In this document: positions 11,935 through 23,692 of the stretch, in pieces
How positions within the stretch are numbered: the stretch's first letter is position 1
Layout of the letters: each line of letters begins with the position of its first letter
Assembly (NCBI GenBank): GCA_902651635.1
Contig: CACRSC010000008.1
Location: forward strand, 88,323-152,322
Length of the DNA: 64,000 nt
From: Mastigamoeba balamuthi
Taxonomy: Eukaryota > Evosea > Mastigamoebida > Mastigamoebidae
Direction: 5' to 3'
Notes under the pieces: model-generated
What the model was told of the DNA's origin: nothing
The model's database searches: none
The model's input: the letters and a program-made list of their open reading frames with translations, nothing else
Made by a program: the position numbers and the translations under genes

Positions 11935-13168
11935 TCAGGCTTGCAGCTGCTGCTTGCACCACAGGGAGCCCGCCACCTGGGCCACCAGCCCCCGCACCAG
12001 CAGGTTCCCCATCCCTCCCGCCCCGCTCAGGAACCGCGCGATCTCCACATCTGTCAGCAACGCCGACTCCCTCCTGCTGAACCTCGCCACCACGATGATC
12101 AGGTCTGCGCGCACACGCCAGTGTCAGCCTGAGCCCGACACCACAGGGGAGTTGTGGGCGGGGAGATGGGGAGAAGTCGTCACCTTCGAACTGTGTGAAC
12201 TCCTGCGAGAGCAGGTGCGGCATCTGCGAGAGCTGCAGCTGCAGCGTGCACTTGATGAGGTCGATGAGGTTCCAGAGCGACGGCGCTGCCCGCAGGACCC
12301 GCACCACCACCACGGCTGGCCCCGGCGTTCCCGGCGTGTCCCGGGTGTCGGTAATGACGCTCTCGAGGCTCGCCTCTGGAGCCCCCTCGGGCGAGGGCAG
12401 CACCGGGGCTGTCCGCGGCACAGGCGTGGCAGCGGGCACGGGCGAGACGATGGGGTTGGAGCGGCTCCTGCGCGGCACAAAGCGGGCGAGCACCTTGAAG
12501 GGCTGGGTGGCGGCCTGGACGTCGCCGATGAGGGTGGCCAGGCAGACCTGCGATCTCAGGTGCAGGCTGGATGAGCTGCAGCGCGCCTGCACGACGAACA
12601 GCAGCCGCTCGGGCGTGGCGGTGTTCCTCAGGACCGCCAGGGTCTCGTCCGTGGGGCCGGCAATATGAACCGGCTTTCCGCATCGTTCGCACGAGACCTC
12701 TGTTGTGGGCGATTATCAGGTCGCCGTTGTCCGAATTTTGAGTTTCGGTGTCTGGACCAATGTATGGCAAAAACAGAGAAGGCTGTGGAAGGCTGCTTCT
12801 GGAGAGAAGAGAGGGGAGTGTGTGCGTACCATCCAGGCGGCCTGGGTGACAGCACCGCGCCTTCATGACAGCGGCTATGAGGTCCCGGACACAGAGCTGG
12901 TGGTTGGCCAGCCACCGGCGGCCCACGTCCAGCAGCAGCTGTTGGAGGCCAACGCAGGTCAGCAGACGAACGTGCACGTAGGGGGGGGAGGTGCGCGGCT
13001 TCTCACAGAGGAGTTGCGGTGCTTGCAGAGGCGTGTGTCCTGCAGGACCAGCGTCGGCCCGCGGCAAGGGTCGGCCCTCTCGAGGGGCTCCATCAGAAGC
13101 TCAGCCTCAGCTGGCAACTGGACATCAGTCTGCGCACCCGCGCAGCACCGCTGCTCAGCCATTCGCAT
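11935..13168 (-). CDS. Array copy C: unknown repeated-family protein
   Basis: Exons in phase: 13007-13168, 12862-12938, 12184-12697 and 11935-12104. Architecture is as in copy B: N-terminal block starting MRMAEQRCC and ending in the DTRLCKHRNSS motif, CERCGKPV, the GDVQAATQPFKVLARF strand segment with basic tail PRRSRSNP, then the helical C-terminus. The first 25 residues have diverged (AGAQTDVQLPAEAE), while the second half of exon 1 is nearly invariant. The last exon ends early (after WCKQQLQA) compared with copies E and F. Intron 2 uses a GC donor (AAG then GCGCGG). No stop codons interrupt the model. Confidence 0.7.
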
Positions 13169-13579
13169 GTTCGCGAGAACAGTCACCAAATAGACGCCAG
13201 TTAATAACAAATGGGGAAGACCGTGGCGTGGGATTCGGGGTTTTATTTATGCTCGGTCAGTGTAGCCCGGGGTTCGGGTGTAGCGAAAATGTAAAATTCG
13301 CCCGATCAGTCAGCTCACGGCCGGCCTCGCGCATTGCTGTGGAGTTGCGTGTCGTGTCACCTGGGCGCCGTCGGCCACGCCGGACTCGTTGGCGGACCCA
13401 CCACCGAAAAGCGCGTATTGCGATAATGCAATAAGCGTGTCGGTGTCCGAATTTCCGGTATTTCCTTCAGAAGCACCACAGCAATTTGCCTCCCTCGGCA
13501 ATCCCGATAAGCGCATCTCTCATTCACTATGACGTGTGGCCCGCCGAAGCGCCGCCATGTGATCCTAAAACGGCAGAGC

Positions 13580-14600
13580 ATTCTCGGATGTGCTTGGCTG
13601 CAGGTTTCAGCAACGGTTAGTGATCGAGAACGGCCGTAACGAGCTCCACGAGCTCCCAGCGGGAGTAATCTCCGAGTCAGTAGTTCTCCCTATTTCCACA
13701 TACGGTGCTGGCAACCCATTCGAGGCATCCTTGGACAATGGATGGCAAAACAGAGCTGATCCAGTTCAGACACTCGATTTGGTAGGAAGTGCTTGTGTGC
13801 CGAACGGTGCTTTTCAGTCCGAACACCCCAAAAAAGGACAGAATGAGGGGCGTGACAGGGAGGGGATACGCTCCTCTGACACGTGCGATTCTTGTGCAGA
13901 AGTGGATGTTCGAGCCGAGGCAGAAGCTCCGTGCAGAGCTATCCGATCGTTTGCAGTGTTCAGTACCTGTGAGACAGGGGTGTCGTTTGCTGCCCCGTGG
14001 TCCATGCGAGCCGTGATTCCAAGAATGAGATCCGGTGTCCTTTGAGATCTGGCCAAGCCTCCTACCCAAGCCAGGGCCATGTGTGCAAGCCACATGAGGC
14101 CCTATTGCGTCATCGCAGCCATTCCCACCTACATGCTTGCAGTTTCCCAGTGAGGACACGTGGGGTGCCCCTTCTCCAGATCCACATGACCCAGTGTTCC
14201 AAAACACCAGCAAGAAATCGGAGAACCTCTTGCCGAGTCGATTGCTCGTAAAGTGGCGAAATGGATGCAGACCTGGTACAAATACTATGCAGTAGCAGTG
14301 GCCTTCCCTGTAGAATGAGCTGTGCAGTGGCCAAATCTTCTGTTAAACACAATGCTGAGCTGCAGGCACATCCTACCGAATCCGCCTTGTAACCCAGGGC
14401 TGCTAACCTCAGTGTGACCCAACCCTAACTATGAATCAGAGCCAGCATGCGCCCATGAGACCCTCTACCTCACGAAGATCCGTGCCTGCACACAACAAAA
14501 GAGAATGTGTTCCCTTCCCTCGGTGCAGGCGCAACCGCTAATTTGGTCAACACAGCCCGCCAGTTTGATTGTGATGATGTGTGTCTGATGATCTACTTTT
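13580..14600. other. Spacer between copies C and D
   Basis: About 1 kb not shared with the other spacers. Open frames of up to about 178 codons occur on the minus strand, but they resemble no family and lack splice-supported extensions. I see no gene. Confidence 0.35.
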
Positions 14601-14606
14601 CCAAGG

Positions 14607-15886
14607 TCACTCGTGGTCCTGTTCCGTTCCCTCAATCGGGTGTCCTGCGTCGTGGTCGGGCTGTTGCTGTGGCTGCGACCACAGGGAGCCCGTCACCTGG
14701 GCCACCAGCCCCTGCACCAGCAGGTTCCCCATCCCTCCCGCCCCGCTCAGGAACCGCGCGATCTCCGCGTCTGTCAGCACCGCCGACTCTCTCCTGCTGA
14801 ACCTCGCCACCACGATGATCAGGTCTGCGCGCGCACGCCCGCGTCAGCCTGGGCCCGACACAAGGGGAGTTGTGGGGCGGGGAGATGGGGGGAGATGTCG
14901 TCACCTTCGAACTGGGTGAGCTCCTGCGAGAGCAGGTGCGGCATCTGCGAGAGCTGCAGCTGCAGCGTGCACTTGATGAGGTCGATGAGGTTCCAGAGCG
15001 ACGGCGCTGCCCGCAGGACCCGCACCACCACCACGGCTGGCCCCGGCTTTACCGGCGTCCCGGGCGTGTCCCGGGCGTCGGCAACGACGCTCTCGAGGCT
15101 CGCCTCTGGCGTCCAGTCGGGCGTCTGCAGCACCGGGTCCGTTTGTGGCGCCGACGTGGCAGCGGGCACAGGCGAAACGACGGGGTTGGAGCGGCTCCTG
15201 CGAGGCACGAAGCGGGCGAGCACCTTGAAGGGCTGCGTGGCGACCTGGACGTCGCCGATGAGGGTGGCCAGGCAGACCTGCGATTTCAGGTGCAGGCTGG
15301 ACGAGCTGCAGCGCGCCTGCACGACGAACAGCAGCCGCTCGGGCGCGGCGGTGTTCCTCAGGGCCGCCAGGGTCTCGTCCGTGGGGCCGGCAATGTGCAC
15401 CGGCTTTCCGCATCGTTCGCACGAGACCTCTGTTGGGTTTGTCCGGTAAAGCCGGTGTAATCATCTCGTTTCTGGTTAACCGGAAAAAAGAGAAGTATGT
15501 GGAAGGCTGCTTCTGGAAGAGAAGAGGTGCGTACCGTCCATACGGCCTGGGAAGCAGCACCGCGCACTCGTGACGGCGGCCACGAGGTCCTGCGCACACA
15601 GCTGGTGGTTGGCCAGCCACTGGCTGCCCACGTCCAGCAGCAGCTGAAGGCGATACGTACGTGTGTGGGCAACGGAGGTCAGCGTGCGAACGTGCCCGGA
15701 GGGAAGGGCAACGTGGACTCTCACAGTGGAGTTGCGGTGTTTGCAGAGGCGCGTGTCCTGCAGGACCAACGTCGGCCCACGGCGGGGGTTAGCCGCTGGG
15801 AGAGGCTCCAGCAGCTCAGCCTCAGCTCCGGGCGATTGGACGCCAGCCAGCGCAACCGTGCAGTGCAGCTGCTCAGCCATCCGCAT
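14607..15886 (-). CDS. Array copy D: unknown repeated-family protein
   Basis: Exons in phase: 15725-15886, 15566-15643, 14905-15427 and 14607-14824. It begins MRMAEQLHCTVALAG and carries the shared DTRLCKHRNST, CERCGKPV, GDVQVATQPFKVLARF and PRRSRSNP motifs. Exon 3 is nine bases longer than in the other copies (extra residues near DTPGTPVKPG). The C-terminal tail (PDHDAGHPIEGTEQDHE) matches truncated copy A rather than E and F, so A and D share ancestry at their 3' ends. Intron 2 has a GC donor (GCGCGG). Confidence 0.7.
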
Positions 15887-15916
15887 GCTCGCAAGAACAG
15901 TCTCCAATCCAGATAC

Positions 15917-15926
15917 GAATAAAGAG
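15917..15926 (-). promoter_or_regulatory. TATA-like element of copy D
   Basis: Minus-strand CTCTTTATTCG region with its near edge 31 bases upstream of the ATG at 15886, at the same spacing as in copies B, E and F. Confidence 0.4.
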
Positions 15927-16871
15927 AAGTGTGGAAGGTGTAATGGCGTGGGTTTTTGTGATGCTTCTTCTGCGCTTCCAGAAGTGTCGCACGTGTTTCG
16001 TTTGGTGTGGCGAAAAGGCACAAACCGTTATCAGCCAGCTCAAGGACGGGTCTAGCGCAGCTGGTTGTGCGTTTTCGCGCCTTGGCACCTGGACGCTGTC
16101 AGATTCGCCGAACTGGTTGGTGGACCCGCCAGCGAAATGCATGTGATGCGACAGGGGCGGAATGGTGCTCAATTTCCGGTTTTCCTTCAGAAGGGCCACA
16201 GCGGTTTTCCTCCATCGGAATTCACCATAAGTGTATCTCTCTATCACTGTGACATGTGACCCGCCGAAGCGCCGCAACTAGTTCCCGAAGCGGTAGCATG
16301 CGCCTCGGATGTGCTGGCGGCGGGTTCAGCAACTCACATTGTGCCTAGAACGGTGGCACCAGCAGGAAGAGCGGCCCGAAATTGATGATACAAATTCGAC
16401 GCAAGTTTTCAACCGAATAGTGCCACGTACGACGCTGGCATCCCAATCGAGGCACCGTGGTTTTTCTGAGCTCCAGCTCGATTTTTGCTAGGGCACCATG
16501 TCCCGCTCAGTTCCTTCACCACGTTGAGGAGAAAACCGTGAGACCTCACATCTTCGTCGGATTACCGGAATGGCACCCCCCCCCCCCATCCCCACCCGTC
16601 TGTCGCGTGGAGGAGAGGATTTGAAATCCTGAGAGTCGGTCCGGAGAGCAACGAACTTCCCACGAGTCAGCTTCAGAGAGAGTTGATATTCATGGGAGTG
16701 ATTCATTCTAACAAATGGCAGCACTCGCCCAAGAGTCCATGTTCTCTGTTTCTGCGGCCCCCGACATGCGGAAGATAAAGCTCCTCTTTAGCAATGCGCA
16801 ATAGAAACAAGCTTGCAAAAGTCAATACAGCTAGTCATATTTTTATGGTTTGCTTGAATGTCTCAAGATCA

Positions 16872-18116
16872 CTAGTGGTCCTGCTCTGTTGGACGACCCA
16901 CGAGTTCAGGCTGCTGCTGTGGCTGCGACCACACGGAGCCTGTCACCTGAGCCACCAGCCCCTGCACCAGCAGGTTCCCCATCCCTCCCGCCCCGCTCAG
17001 GAACCGCGCGATCTCCGCGTCTGTCAGCACCGCCGACTCTCTCCTGCTGAACCTCGCCACAACGATGATCAGGTCTGCCCACGCCCGCGTCAGCCTGGGC
17101 CCGACACCACAGGGGAGTTGTGGGGCGGGGCGATGGGGGGAGATGTCGTCACCTTCGAACTGGGTGAGCTCCTGGGAGAGCAGGTGCGGCATCTGCGAGA
17201 GCTGCAGCTGCAGCGTGCACTTGATGAGGTCGATGAGGTTCCAGAGCGACGGCGCCGCCCGCAGGACCCGCACCACCACCACGACGGGCCCCGGTGTCCC
17301 CGGCGTGTCCCTGGCGTCGGAAACGACGCTCTCGAGGCTCGCTTCCGGCTCCCAGTCGGGTGACTGCAGCACCGGGGCCGTCCGCGGCGCAGGCGTGGCA
17401 GCGGGCACCGGCGACACGACGGGGTTGGAGCGGCTCCTGCGCGGCACGAAGCGGGCGAGCACCTTGAAGGGCTGTGTGGCGACCTGGACGTCGCCGATGA
17501 GGGTGGCCAGGCATACCTGCGATCTCAGGTGCAGGCTGGACGAGCTGCAGCGCGCCTGCACGACGAACAGCAGCCGCTCGGGCGCGACGGTGCCTCTCAG
17601 GGCCGCCAGGGTCTCGTCCGTGGGGCCGGCAATGTGCACCGGCTTTCCGCATCGTTCGCACGAGACCTCTGTTCGGATTGTGAGATCAACGCTAGCTGGA
17701 ATGGATGACAACAACCCCGATGGTTGTGGAAGGGGGATTTCTGGAAGATAAGGGGTGCGGACCATCCAGACGGCCTGGGTAGCAGCACCGCACCCTCATG
17801 ACGGCGGCCACGAGGTCCCGCCCACCGAGCTGGCGGTCTGCCAGCCACTGGCTGCCCACGTCCAGCAGCAGCTGTTGATGGTGCGTGCCCGTGTGGGCAA
17901 CGGAGGTCAGCGCGCGGACGAGCCGGAGGGAAGGGCAGCGTGAGCTCTCACAGTGGAGTTGCGGTGCTTGCAGAGGCGCGTGTCCTGCAGGACCAGCGTC
18001 GGCCCGCGGCACGGGTCGGCCCTCTCGAGGGGATCTAACAGCAGCTCAGCCTCAGCCCCGGGCGATTGTAGTCCAGCCAGCGCAACCGTGCAGTGCAGCT
18101 GCTCAGCCATCCGCAT
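16872..18116 (-). CDS. Array copy E: unknown repeated-family protein
   Basis: Exons in phase: 17952-18116, 17794-17871, 17153-17666 and 16872-17074, giving 319 residues. This is the cleanest member and serves as the family reference. All conserved blocks are present: MRMAEQLHC, DTRLCKHRNST, LLLDVGSQWLADRQLGGRDL, EVSCERCGKPV, GDVQVATQPFKVLARF with PRRSRSNP, LWNLIDLIKCTLQLQL, and FLSGAGGMGNLLVQ. Intron 2 has the canonical donor GTGCGG. Intron 3 (78 nt) is a multiple of three without a stop codon, so a retained-intron protein would also be in frame. No transmembrane segment or signal peptide is seen, so the product is probably soluble. Confidence 0.75.
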
Positions 18117-18146
18117 GTTCGCAGGAACAGTCACCTAACCAGATAC

Positions 18147-18156
18147 GAATAAATAG
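18147..18156 (-). promoter_or_regulatory. TATA-like element of copy E
   Basis: Minus-strand TATTTATTCG, near edge 31 bases upstream of the ATG at 18116. The identical word stands at the same distance before copy F. Confidence 0.5.
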
Positions 18157-18449
18157 CAGTGTGGAAGGTCTGATGGCGTGGCCTTGTGATGCTTCGCATG
18201 CTTCCAGAAGTGTACCCCAAGCTCGCAGCGAAAATGCATAATTAGTTTTCGCGAACAAGGAGTTTTCTGCGAGTTTTCAATTTTCTTATGCCGAATACGG
18301 TGATTCCCCCACTTGTACTCAAATGGTGATTTTGTATTGCACAAGCCTCCCTTTCAGTCAGGTTTTGGCCCTGGCATCTGCAATCCGTAGGCCATGAAGG
18401 ACTCGTCGGCGAACCCACCAGCGAAAGGGGAGTAATTCGTTCCGCCACG

Positions 18450-18570
18450 TTGGCGTGTCGGGGACCGAATTTCCAGTAATTCCTTCAGAAGCACCACAGC
18501 AATTTGCCTCCCTCGGCAATCCCGATAAGCGCATCTCTCATTCACTGTGACGTGTGGCCCGTCGAGGCGC
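18450..18570 (-). promoter_or_regulatory. Conserved upstream block of copy E
   Basis: This copy of the shared 5' block is nearly identical to the one upstream of copy C at about 13440-13565, including the CACACGTCAC core. Other copies have diverged more in the middle while keeping both ends. Confidence 0.4.
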
Positions 18571-19178
18571 CGCCATGCGTTCCATAAGCGGCAGCATGCG
18601 CCTCTCGTGCGTTGGCGACGGGTTTCAGTGACTTCTTTCTTGCGAGAACGGCCAGCACAAGCACGAAGACAGCCCGTCATTGTTGGTGCTCTTTGTATGA
18701 CTCGCCCGAGCCATTCTCGAGGGCCCGAAAAATGGAGAAAAGCGAGGCCGAGTCCATCTTTATGAGAGAGAATTGTCTGTCACAGCACCCCACATGCCCT
18801 CGAGAAATGCTACGCCGGAAGAAGCATTCATTAGGGGCAGTGTTATCACACCTTTATATCCTGCATGCACATCTCCGTGTGTTCTCTGCGAGGAGTGGTA
18901 TTGTTGTGGGGTGTTTGTCAGGTAATGTGGATTGCTGAATCTCAACTTCAGAATCCTGAGAATTCCTTGAAGCAGCCCCACAATGGTGCCCAAGTTCTGT
19001 GCTACTGTTGGTGATCATAGGCTAGAGACTGACTTGGCCCAGAAGCACGCAACCTGAGCCCCCCTTCGGAAGCCTTCCGACACCCAGGGGTCCACATGTT
19101 ACGTACAAACGTATGTCAATACAGCTCGCTAGTGTTATATTGATGATGTGCGTCTGAAAATCTTCTTTCCCAAGGTCA

Positions 19179-20448
19179 CTAGTGGTCCTGCTCTGTTGGA
19201 CGGCCCACGAGTTCAGGTTGCTGCTGTTGCTGCGACCACAGGGAGCCCGTCACCTGGGCCACCAGTCCCTGCACCAGCAGGTTCCCCATCCCTCCCGCCC
19301 CGCTCAGGAACCGCGCGATCTCCGCGTCTGTCAGCAGCGCCGACTCCCTCCTGCTGAACCTCGCCACCACGATGATCAGGTCTGCCCACGCCAGCGTCAG
19401 CCTGGGCCCGACACAAGGGGAGCTTTGGGCGGGGTGTTCGGGGGAGATGTCGTCACCTTCGAACTGTGTGAGCTCCTGGGAGAGCAGGTGCGGCATCTGC
19501 GAGAGCTGCAGCTGCAGCGTGCACTTGATGAGGTCGATGAGGTTCCAGAGCGACGGCGCTGCCCGCAGGACCCGCACCACCACCACGGCGGGCCCCGGCG
19601 TCCCTGGCGTATCCCGGGAGTCGGCAACGACGCTCTCGAGGCTCGCTTCCGGCTCCCAGTCGGGTGACTGCAGCACCGGGGCCGTTTGTGGCGCAGGCGT
19701 GGCAGCGGGCACGGGCGAGACGACGGGGTTGGAGCGGCTCCTGCGCGGCACGAAGCGGGCGAGCACCTTGAAGGGCTGCGTGGCGACCTGGACGTCGCCG
19801 ATGAGGGTGGCCAGGCAGACCTGCGATCTCAGGTGCAGGCTGGACGAGCTGCAGCGCGCCTGCACGAGGAATAGCAGCCGCTCGGGCGTGGCGGTGTTCC
19901 TCAGGGCCGCCAGGGTCTCGTCCGTGGGGCCGGCAATGTGCACCGGCTTTCCGCATCGTTCGCACGAGACCTCTGTTGCGGGCGATTGTCAGGTCCCGCC
20001 GTTGTCTTTTAACCATCTCGTTTCGGGGAAACTAGACCAATGTATGGCAAAAACTGAGACGTATGTGAAAGCCACTTTTGGAAGAGTGGGGGGGTGTACC
20101 GTCCATCCGGCCTGGGTAGCAGCACCGCGCCCTCATGACGGCGGCCACGAGTTCTCGTCCACCGAGCTGGCGGTCGGCCAGCCACTGGCTGCCCACGTCC
20201 AGCAGCAGCTGTTGGTGGTGCGTGCGGTGTGGGAAAAGGATATCGGCGTGTGGACGTGCCCGGGGGGGGGAGACGGCGTGGGCTCTCACAGTGGAGTTGC
20301 GGTGCTTGCAGAGACGCGTGTCCTGCAGGACCAGCGTCGGCCCGCGGCACGGGTCGGTCCTCTCGAGGGGATCCAGCAGCAGGTCAGCCTCGAGCTGTGG
20401 GGCTCCTGCCGTCGCGTGTGTGCAGTGCAGCTGCTCAGCCATCCGCAT
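19179..20448 (-). CDS. Array copy F: unknown repeated-family protein
   Basis: Exons in phase: 20290-20448, 20131-20208, 19457-19970 and 19179-19381. It is two residues shorter than copy E in exon 1 (HCTHATAGAPQLEADLLLD) and otherwise very similar, with DTRLCKHRNST, LLLDVGSQWLADRQLGGREL, CERCGKPV, GDVQVATQPFKVLARF and PRRSRSNP. The C-terminus reads WSQQQQQPELVGRPTEQDH. Intron 2 starts with GC (GCGCGG). Intron 3 is 75 nt, in frame and without stops, as in copy E. Confidence 0.72.
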
Positions 20449-20478
20449 TTTTCGCAGGAACAGTCACCAACCGTGTGC

Positions 20479-20488
20479 GAATAAATAA
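20479..20488 (-). promoter_or_regulatory. TATA-like element of copy F
   Basis: Minus-strand TATTTATTCG with its near edge 31 bases upstream of the ATG at 20448. Confidence 0.5.
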
Positions 20489-20870
20489 CAATGTGGAAGA
20501 CGCGATGGCGTCTGTGATCGGGTTTTGTGCGGCATGGAGTGTAGCCCGAGCGACTCAACTTTCCGTTCCACGAAAATGCACGCCCGCCTACGCAGGCTCG
20601 CCCAGGACGGGTCTCGAACAGTTGGCTGCGGGAGTGCGCGCTGAGACTCGTTGGCGCCGCCGGCCACGTCGGCCTCGTGGCGGGGCCCAGCAGTGAAAAA
20701 AACCGGGTTGCGATAAGCCGAAATAGAGTCTCGGGGCTCGTATTTCGCACCACTTTTTTCCTTTAGAAGCGCCGAAGAGGTTTACCCTTCTTCGGTTTTT
20801 TCCTGAGCGGTGGATTTCTCTCTCACTGTGACGTGTGGCAAGTCGAAGCGCCGCCAAGTGCTCCCGAAAC

Positions 20871-21421
20871 GGCATAGAGCATGGGCCTCCCGTGCGCTGG
20901 CAGAGGGCTTATGCAACGCTTATTGTGCAAGAGCGGCCGAACCGGAAGGGCAGCACGATTCTCGTCCAGACGAACACAGCCCCTTTTTCCTGCGAGTGCA
21001 CCGAATCGGTGATTTATCACTCAGGCCACATACGGGTATGAAGCCAATCGGTGTTTTACCACTACATAGGGTGCTAACGCCCCGATCGAGGAACCGCCTG
21101 GACAATGGCGAAGTCGGTTATTCAGAGCACATTCCGTCGATCCATTCTGCATTTGGTTGGGCCTACGTGTCCCACCCGGTTCCTCCAGCTCGTCGCCTTG
21201 AAGACCGTCTGTCCCTCGTCTTCCCCGAACGGCACGCAACCCCATCCACCCGACTATCAAGCGTGGCGGAGCAAAGCACAAGGGCCAGTCCGAAGAGCAA
21301 CGCCGCACGTGGAAGCGAACCGTTCGTTCGTGTTTTTTGCTTTTTAAACCCAGCGAATACGAGCGAAACCGACGCTGAATACGCACAGCGCGATAGAGTA
21401 TCCTCGCAGCGGGCGGGCCCT
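20871..21421. other. Spacer between the array and the membrane-protein gene
   Basis: No gene is recognisable. This stretch marks the 5' edge of the tandem array. Confidence 0.35.
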
Positions 21422-23572
21422 TCACGGTCGCTTGGCTCCCGCGGCCCTGCCCTTGGCGCTGGCGCTGCCCGAGCCCTCGATGTCGAACATGCTGAAGTCG
21501 TCCTTGAGCTTCTTTCTGCCGCGCTTGCACGGGGGGCACAGCGCGCGCTTGAGCCGCCAGAGCGTGATGAACACCACGAGCAGCGCGGCGGCGGCCAGCA
21601 CGCCCAGGATGATCAGGATCAGCGGCAGCCAGAAGTCCTTCCAGTCCTCCTCGTCGGCGCTGGCGCAGTCCTCCGACACGGCTGGCGCCCGCCCCTTCGT
21701 GAGCCGCGTAGTCGAGCAGAGGCCGGAGGGCAGAGGGCATAGTAGACCCACCGTCGATGGAGAACTGCGTGTCCAGCGTGCAGTTGGCCGACGTGAACGT
21801 CGCCGTGTAGAGCGCGGGCCCCAGGACGATCGCCTCGTGCGGCCTGCCGACGATGACGGCCCCCGAGGGCACTGCGTTGGCAGAGAGGGCGGCGCGCCCG
21901 GCTGAGCTTCTCGGGCCCAGAAGGGGCGGAGCGAGCAGTCCGTACGCGTAATTGTGTAGTTGCACGGGCACATGTGGCCCGTCGTCCTGAACACCACGCT
22001 GCCGGTCGACTCGCACTGCGGCGGGAAGACGTCGAGGAACGTGACGGGCGCTGCGAATCGGGAGGGGAAGTGGGTGCGCGTAAGCAGGCGGAAGTGCCCA
22101 GGGATGGCGTTTGGCTTTGGGGAGCGCACCGCAGACTCGAAGGCACCGCGAGGGCTCCGAGTGGCACCGCCAGCCGTCCTCGAGCGTGCAGTTGCTGCTG
22201 CAGCCGTCGCCAGACAAGTTACCCCCGTCGTCGCACTGCTCCGCGAGAATCACCGCGCCGCCGACGGCCTTGACGACCTCGATGCGGCCGTCCCCACAGA
22301 CCGCAGGCACGTAGACGTCCACGACTGGCAGAGAGCGTCCGCCGGGTCGTCAGAGAGGCGGTGGCGAGACAGGAGACGCGCGAGAGGCGTCAGGGGTGGT
22401 GAGAGGCGAGGGCGAGAAGCGTGCGAACCGTGCGAGCTTCCGTTGCTGCTGTCGACGACGACGTAGGGGTCCCTGGCGCCGACGCCGTAGTGCTGTGTGC
22501 CCTCCGCGAGGACCTGCTCCGACCACCGCGACGTCACCGCGTCTCTCGCGTGGGCGGCGACGGCGCCGGTGGCCCTCGAAAGCGCCACCACGAGGTCTCC
22601 CGCTCGCGACGTCGCCACGGCCCCGGCGCCGCCTAGGAACGCGAGCAGCTCGGGCCCGGCCCACGTGCCGTTGCTCAGGCGCCACGCCATGGCGGTCCCC
22701 GGGGCGGAGAGCGTCAGCAGCGACTCGGTGGCCGTGATCGATACGTTGCGGGGCGACAGGGAGGCGAGGCCCGTCTCGAGCGTCTGCACCGCTTCCCAGC
22801 CGGTTCCAGCGGTTCTCGAGAGCACGACGACGCCGCCGAGGGTGTCGGCGGCGAGCACGTGGGGGCCAGAGGCCGCGACGGCGACGAAGGAGGCGTTGGG
22901 GCGCGGGCGGATGCGCGTCGAGTTGAGCGGCCCGCCCTCTGTGTAGTTGGACAGCTCGGCGGTGCTGAGCTCCCCGGAGGCGCTGAGGAGGACCGCGACG
23001 GGGTACTCGAGGTCGGGGCACGCCGCTAGCGCCGCGTGGAGCGTCGGGGAGGCCGTCATCGTGTGGGCGACGACAGCGAACCCGCGAGACGCGCTGCGCA
23101 GCTGCACGAGCTCGGGGCACGCGCTGACGAGCAGGGGCCACTCGAAGGCGGCCGGAGGGCACGGTGTCGATATGTCCTGCAGGTGCACGAACCTCTGCGG
23201 GGCCCTGTGTGCTGCGAACAGCTGCGTGCCTGCGCAGAGAGGGAAAGTGTGAGCGAAACAGAACCACGGCAGCTGAATATCTGCACGGATAATATCGCGA
23301 AGATATTATCTGGAATCCGAGGGTGAGGGTCCAACCTGTCTGCGAGCCGACCGCAAGGATGTAGCGCCCGGTGGAGGGGTCGGTTGACAGCAGCGCGGGG
23401 GAGGCGCAGGTGAGGTTGGCTGGGACCGAGACCGTCTGGACGAGGGCGAGCTGGGCCGCAGCAGCGCACCAGGACACTGCATTCGTGGCGTGAGGGATGG
23501 CTGCGGGGGCGAGGGGGGTGGGTGCAGGGCACAGGAGAGCGCGAGTGCGACAGTTGCGAACGGCGCGCGCAT
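21422..23572 (-). CDS. Type I membrane protein with Cys-rich CGDG/CDDG repeat
   Basis: Exon 1 (23533-23572) plus exon 2 (23336-23476) rebuild a signal peptide (MRAPFATVALALSLSWC). The long exon starting at 23229 encodes a strand-rich extracellular region with repeated Val/Ala/Ser-rich blades and several N-glycosylation sites (NYTEGG, NASF, NVSI, NGTW), possibly beta-propeller-like. A later exon carries CGDGRIEV and QCDDGGNLSGDGCSSNCTL, the pattern of the DUF4215/myxococcal-type Cys-rich repeat common in secreted protist proteins. Further exons lead to one membrane helix (WLPLILIILGVLAAAALLVV) and a short basic cytoplasmic tail (KRGRKKLKDDFSMFD). A surface receptor or adhesion role is plausible but unproven. 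Borders of the exons between about 21700 and 22430 are approximate. Confidence 0.7.
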
Positions 23573-23692
23573 TTCTAGTTGCTGTGTTGGGGGTATTTTT
23601 GGGAAGATCCTCGTTATTATGAAGATCTGACCAGAGGAGATTCGAGTATCTTTCTCAGATTTTCACCCAGCACCCCCGCCGTAACACACATC
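23573..23692. promoter_or_regulatory. Short shared promoter between divergent genes
   Basis: Only 120 bases separate the start codons of the membrane-protein gene (minus) and the WD40/U-box gene (plus). The stretch is AT-richer than its flanks and must hold both core promoters. Confidence 0.4.

Larger units (their letters stand above)
8694..20870 (-). repeat. Tandem array of a four-exon gene family (copies A-F)
   Basis: Six units lie head to tail on the minus strand. Gene ends fall at 8694, 9644, 11935, 14607, 16872 and 19179, so intact units repeat about every 2.3-2.7 kb. Exons, introns, roughly 400 bases of 5' flank and about 100 bases of 3' flank (with CAATACAGCT and AAGGTCACT words) are shared, so whole units duplicated. 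Copies C and E share an almost identical upstream block, which suggests recent exchange. A seventh copy (G) lies at 31.1-32.3 kb. Confidence 0.9.

Noticed and set aside
9012-20484. Long plus-strand open frames in every unit of the array
   Set aside because: They are antisense to exon 3, do not respect the exon borders, and lack consistent starts; the minus-strand frames keep splice signals in all copies.
8694-20870. Interpreting the array as a CRISPR-like or transposon array
   Set aside because: Units are 2.3 kb genes with introns, not short direct repeats with spacers, and no transposase, terminal repeats or target duplications are visible.
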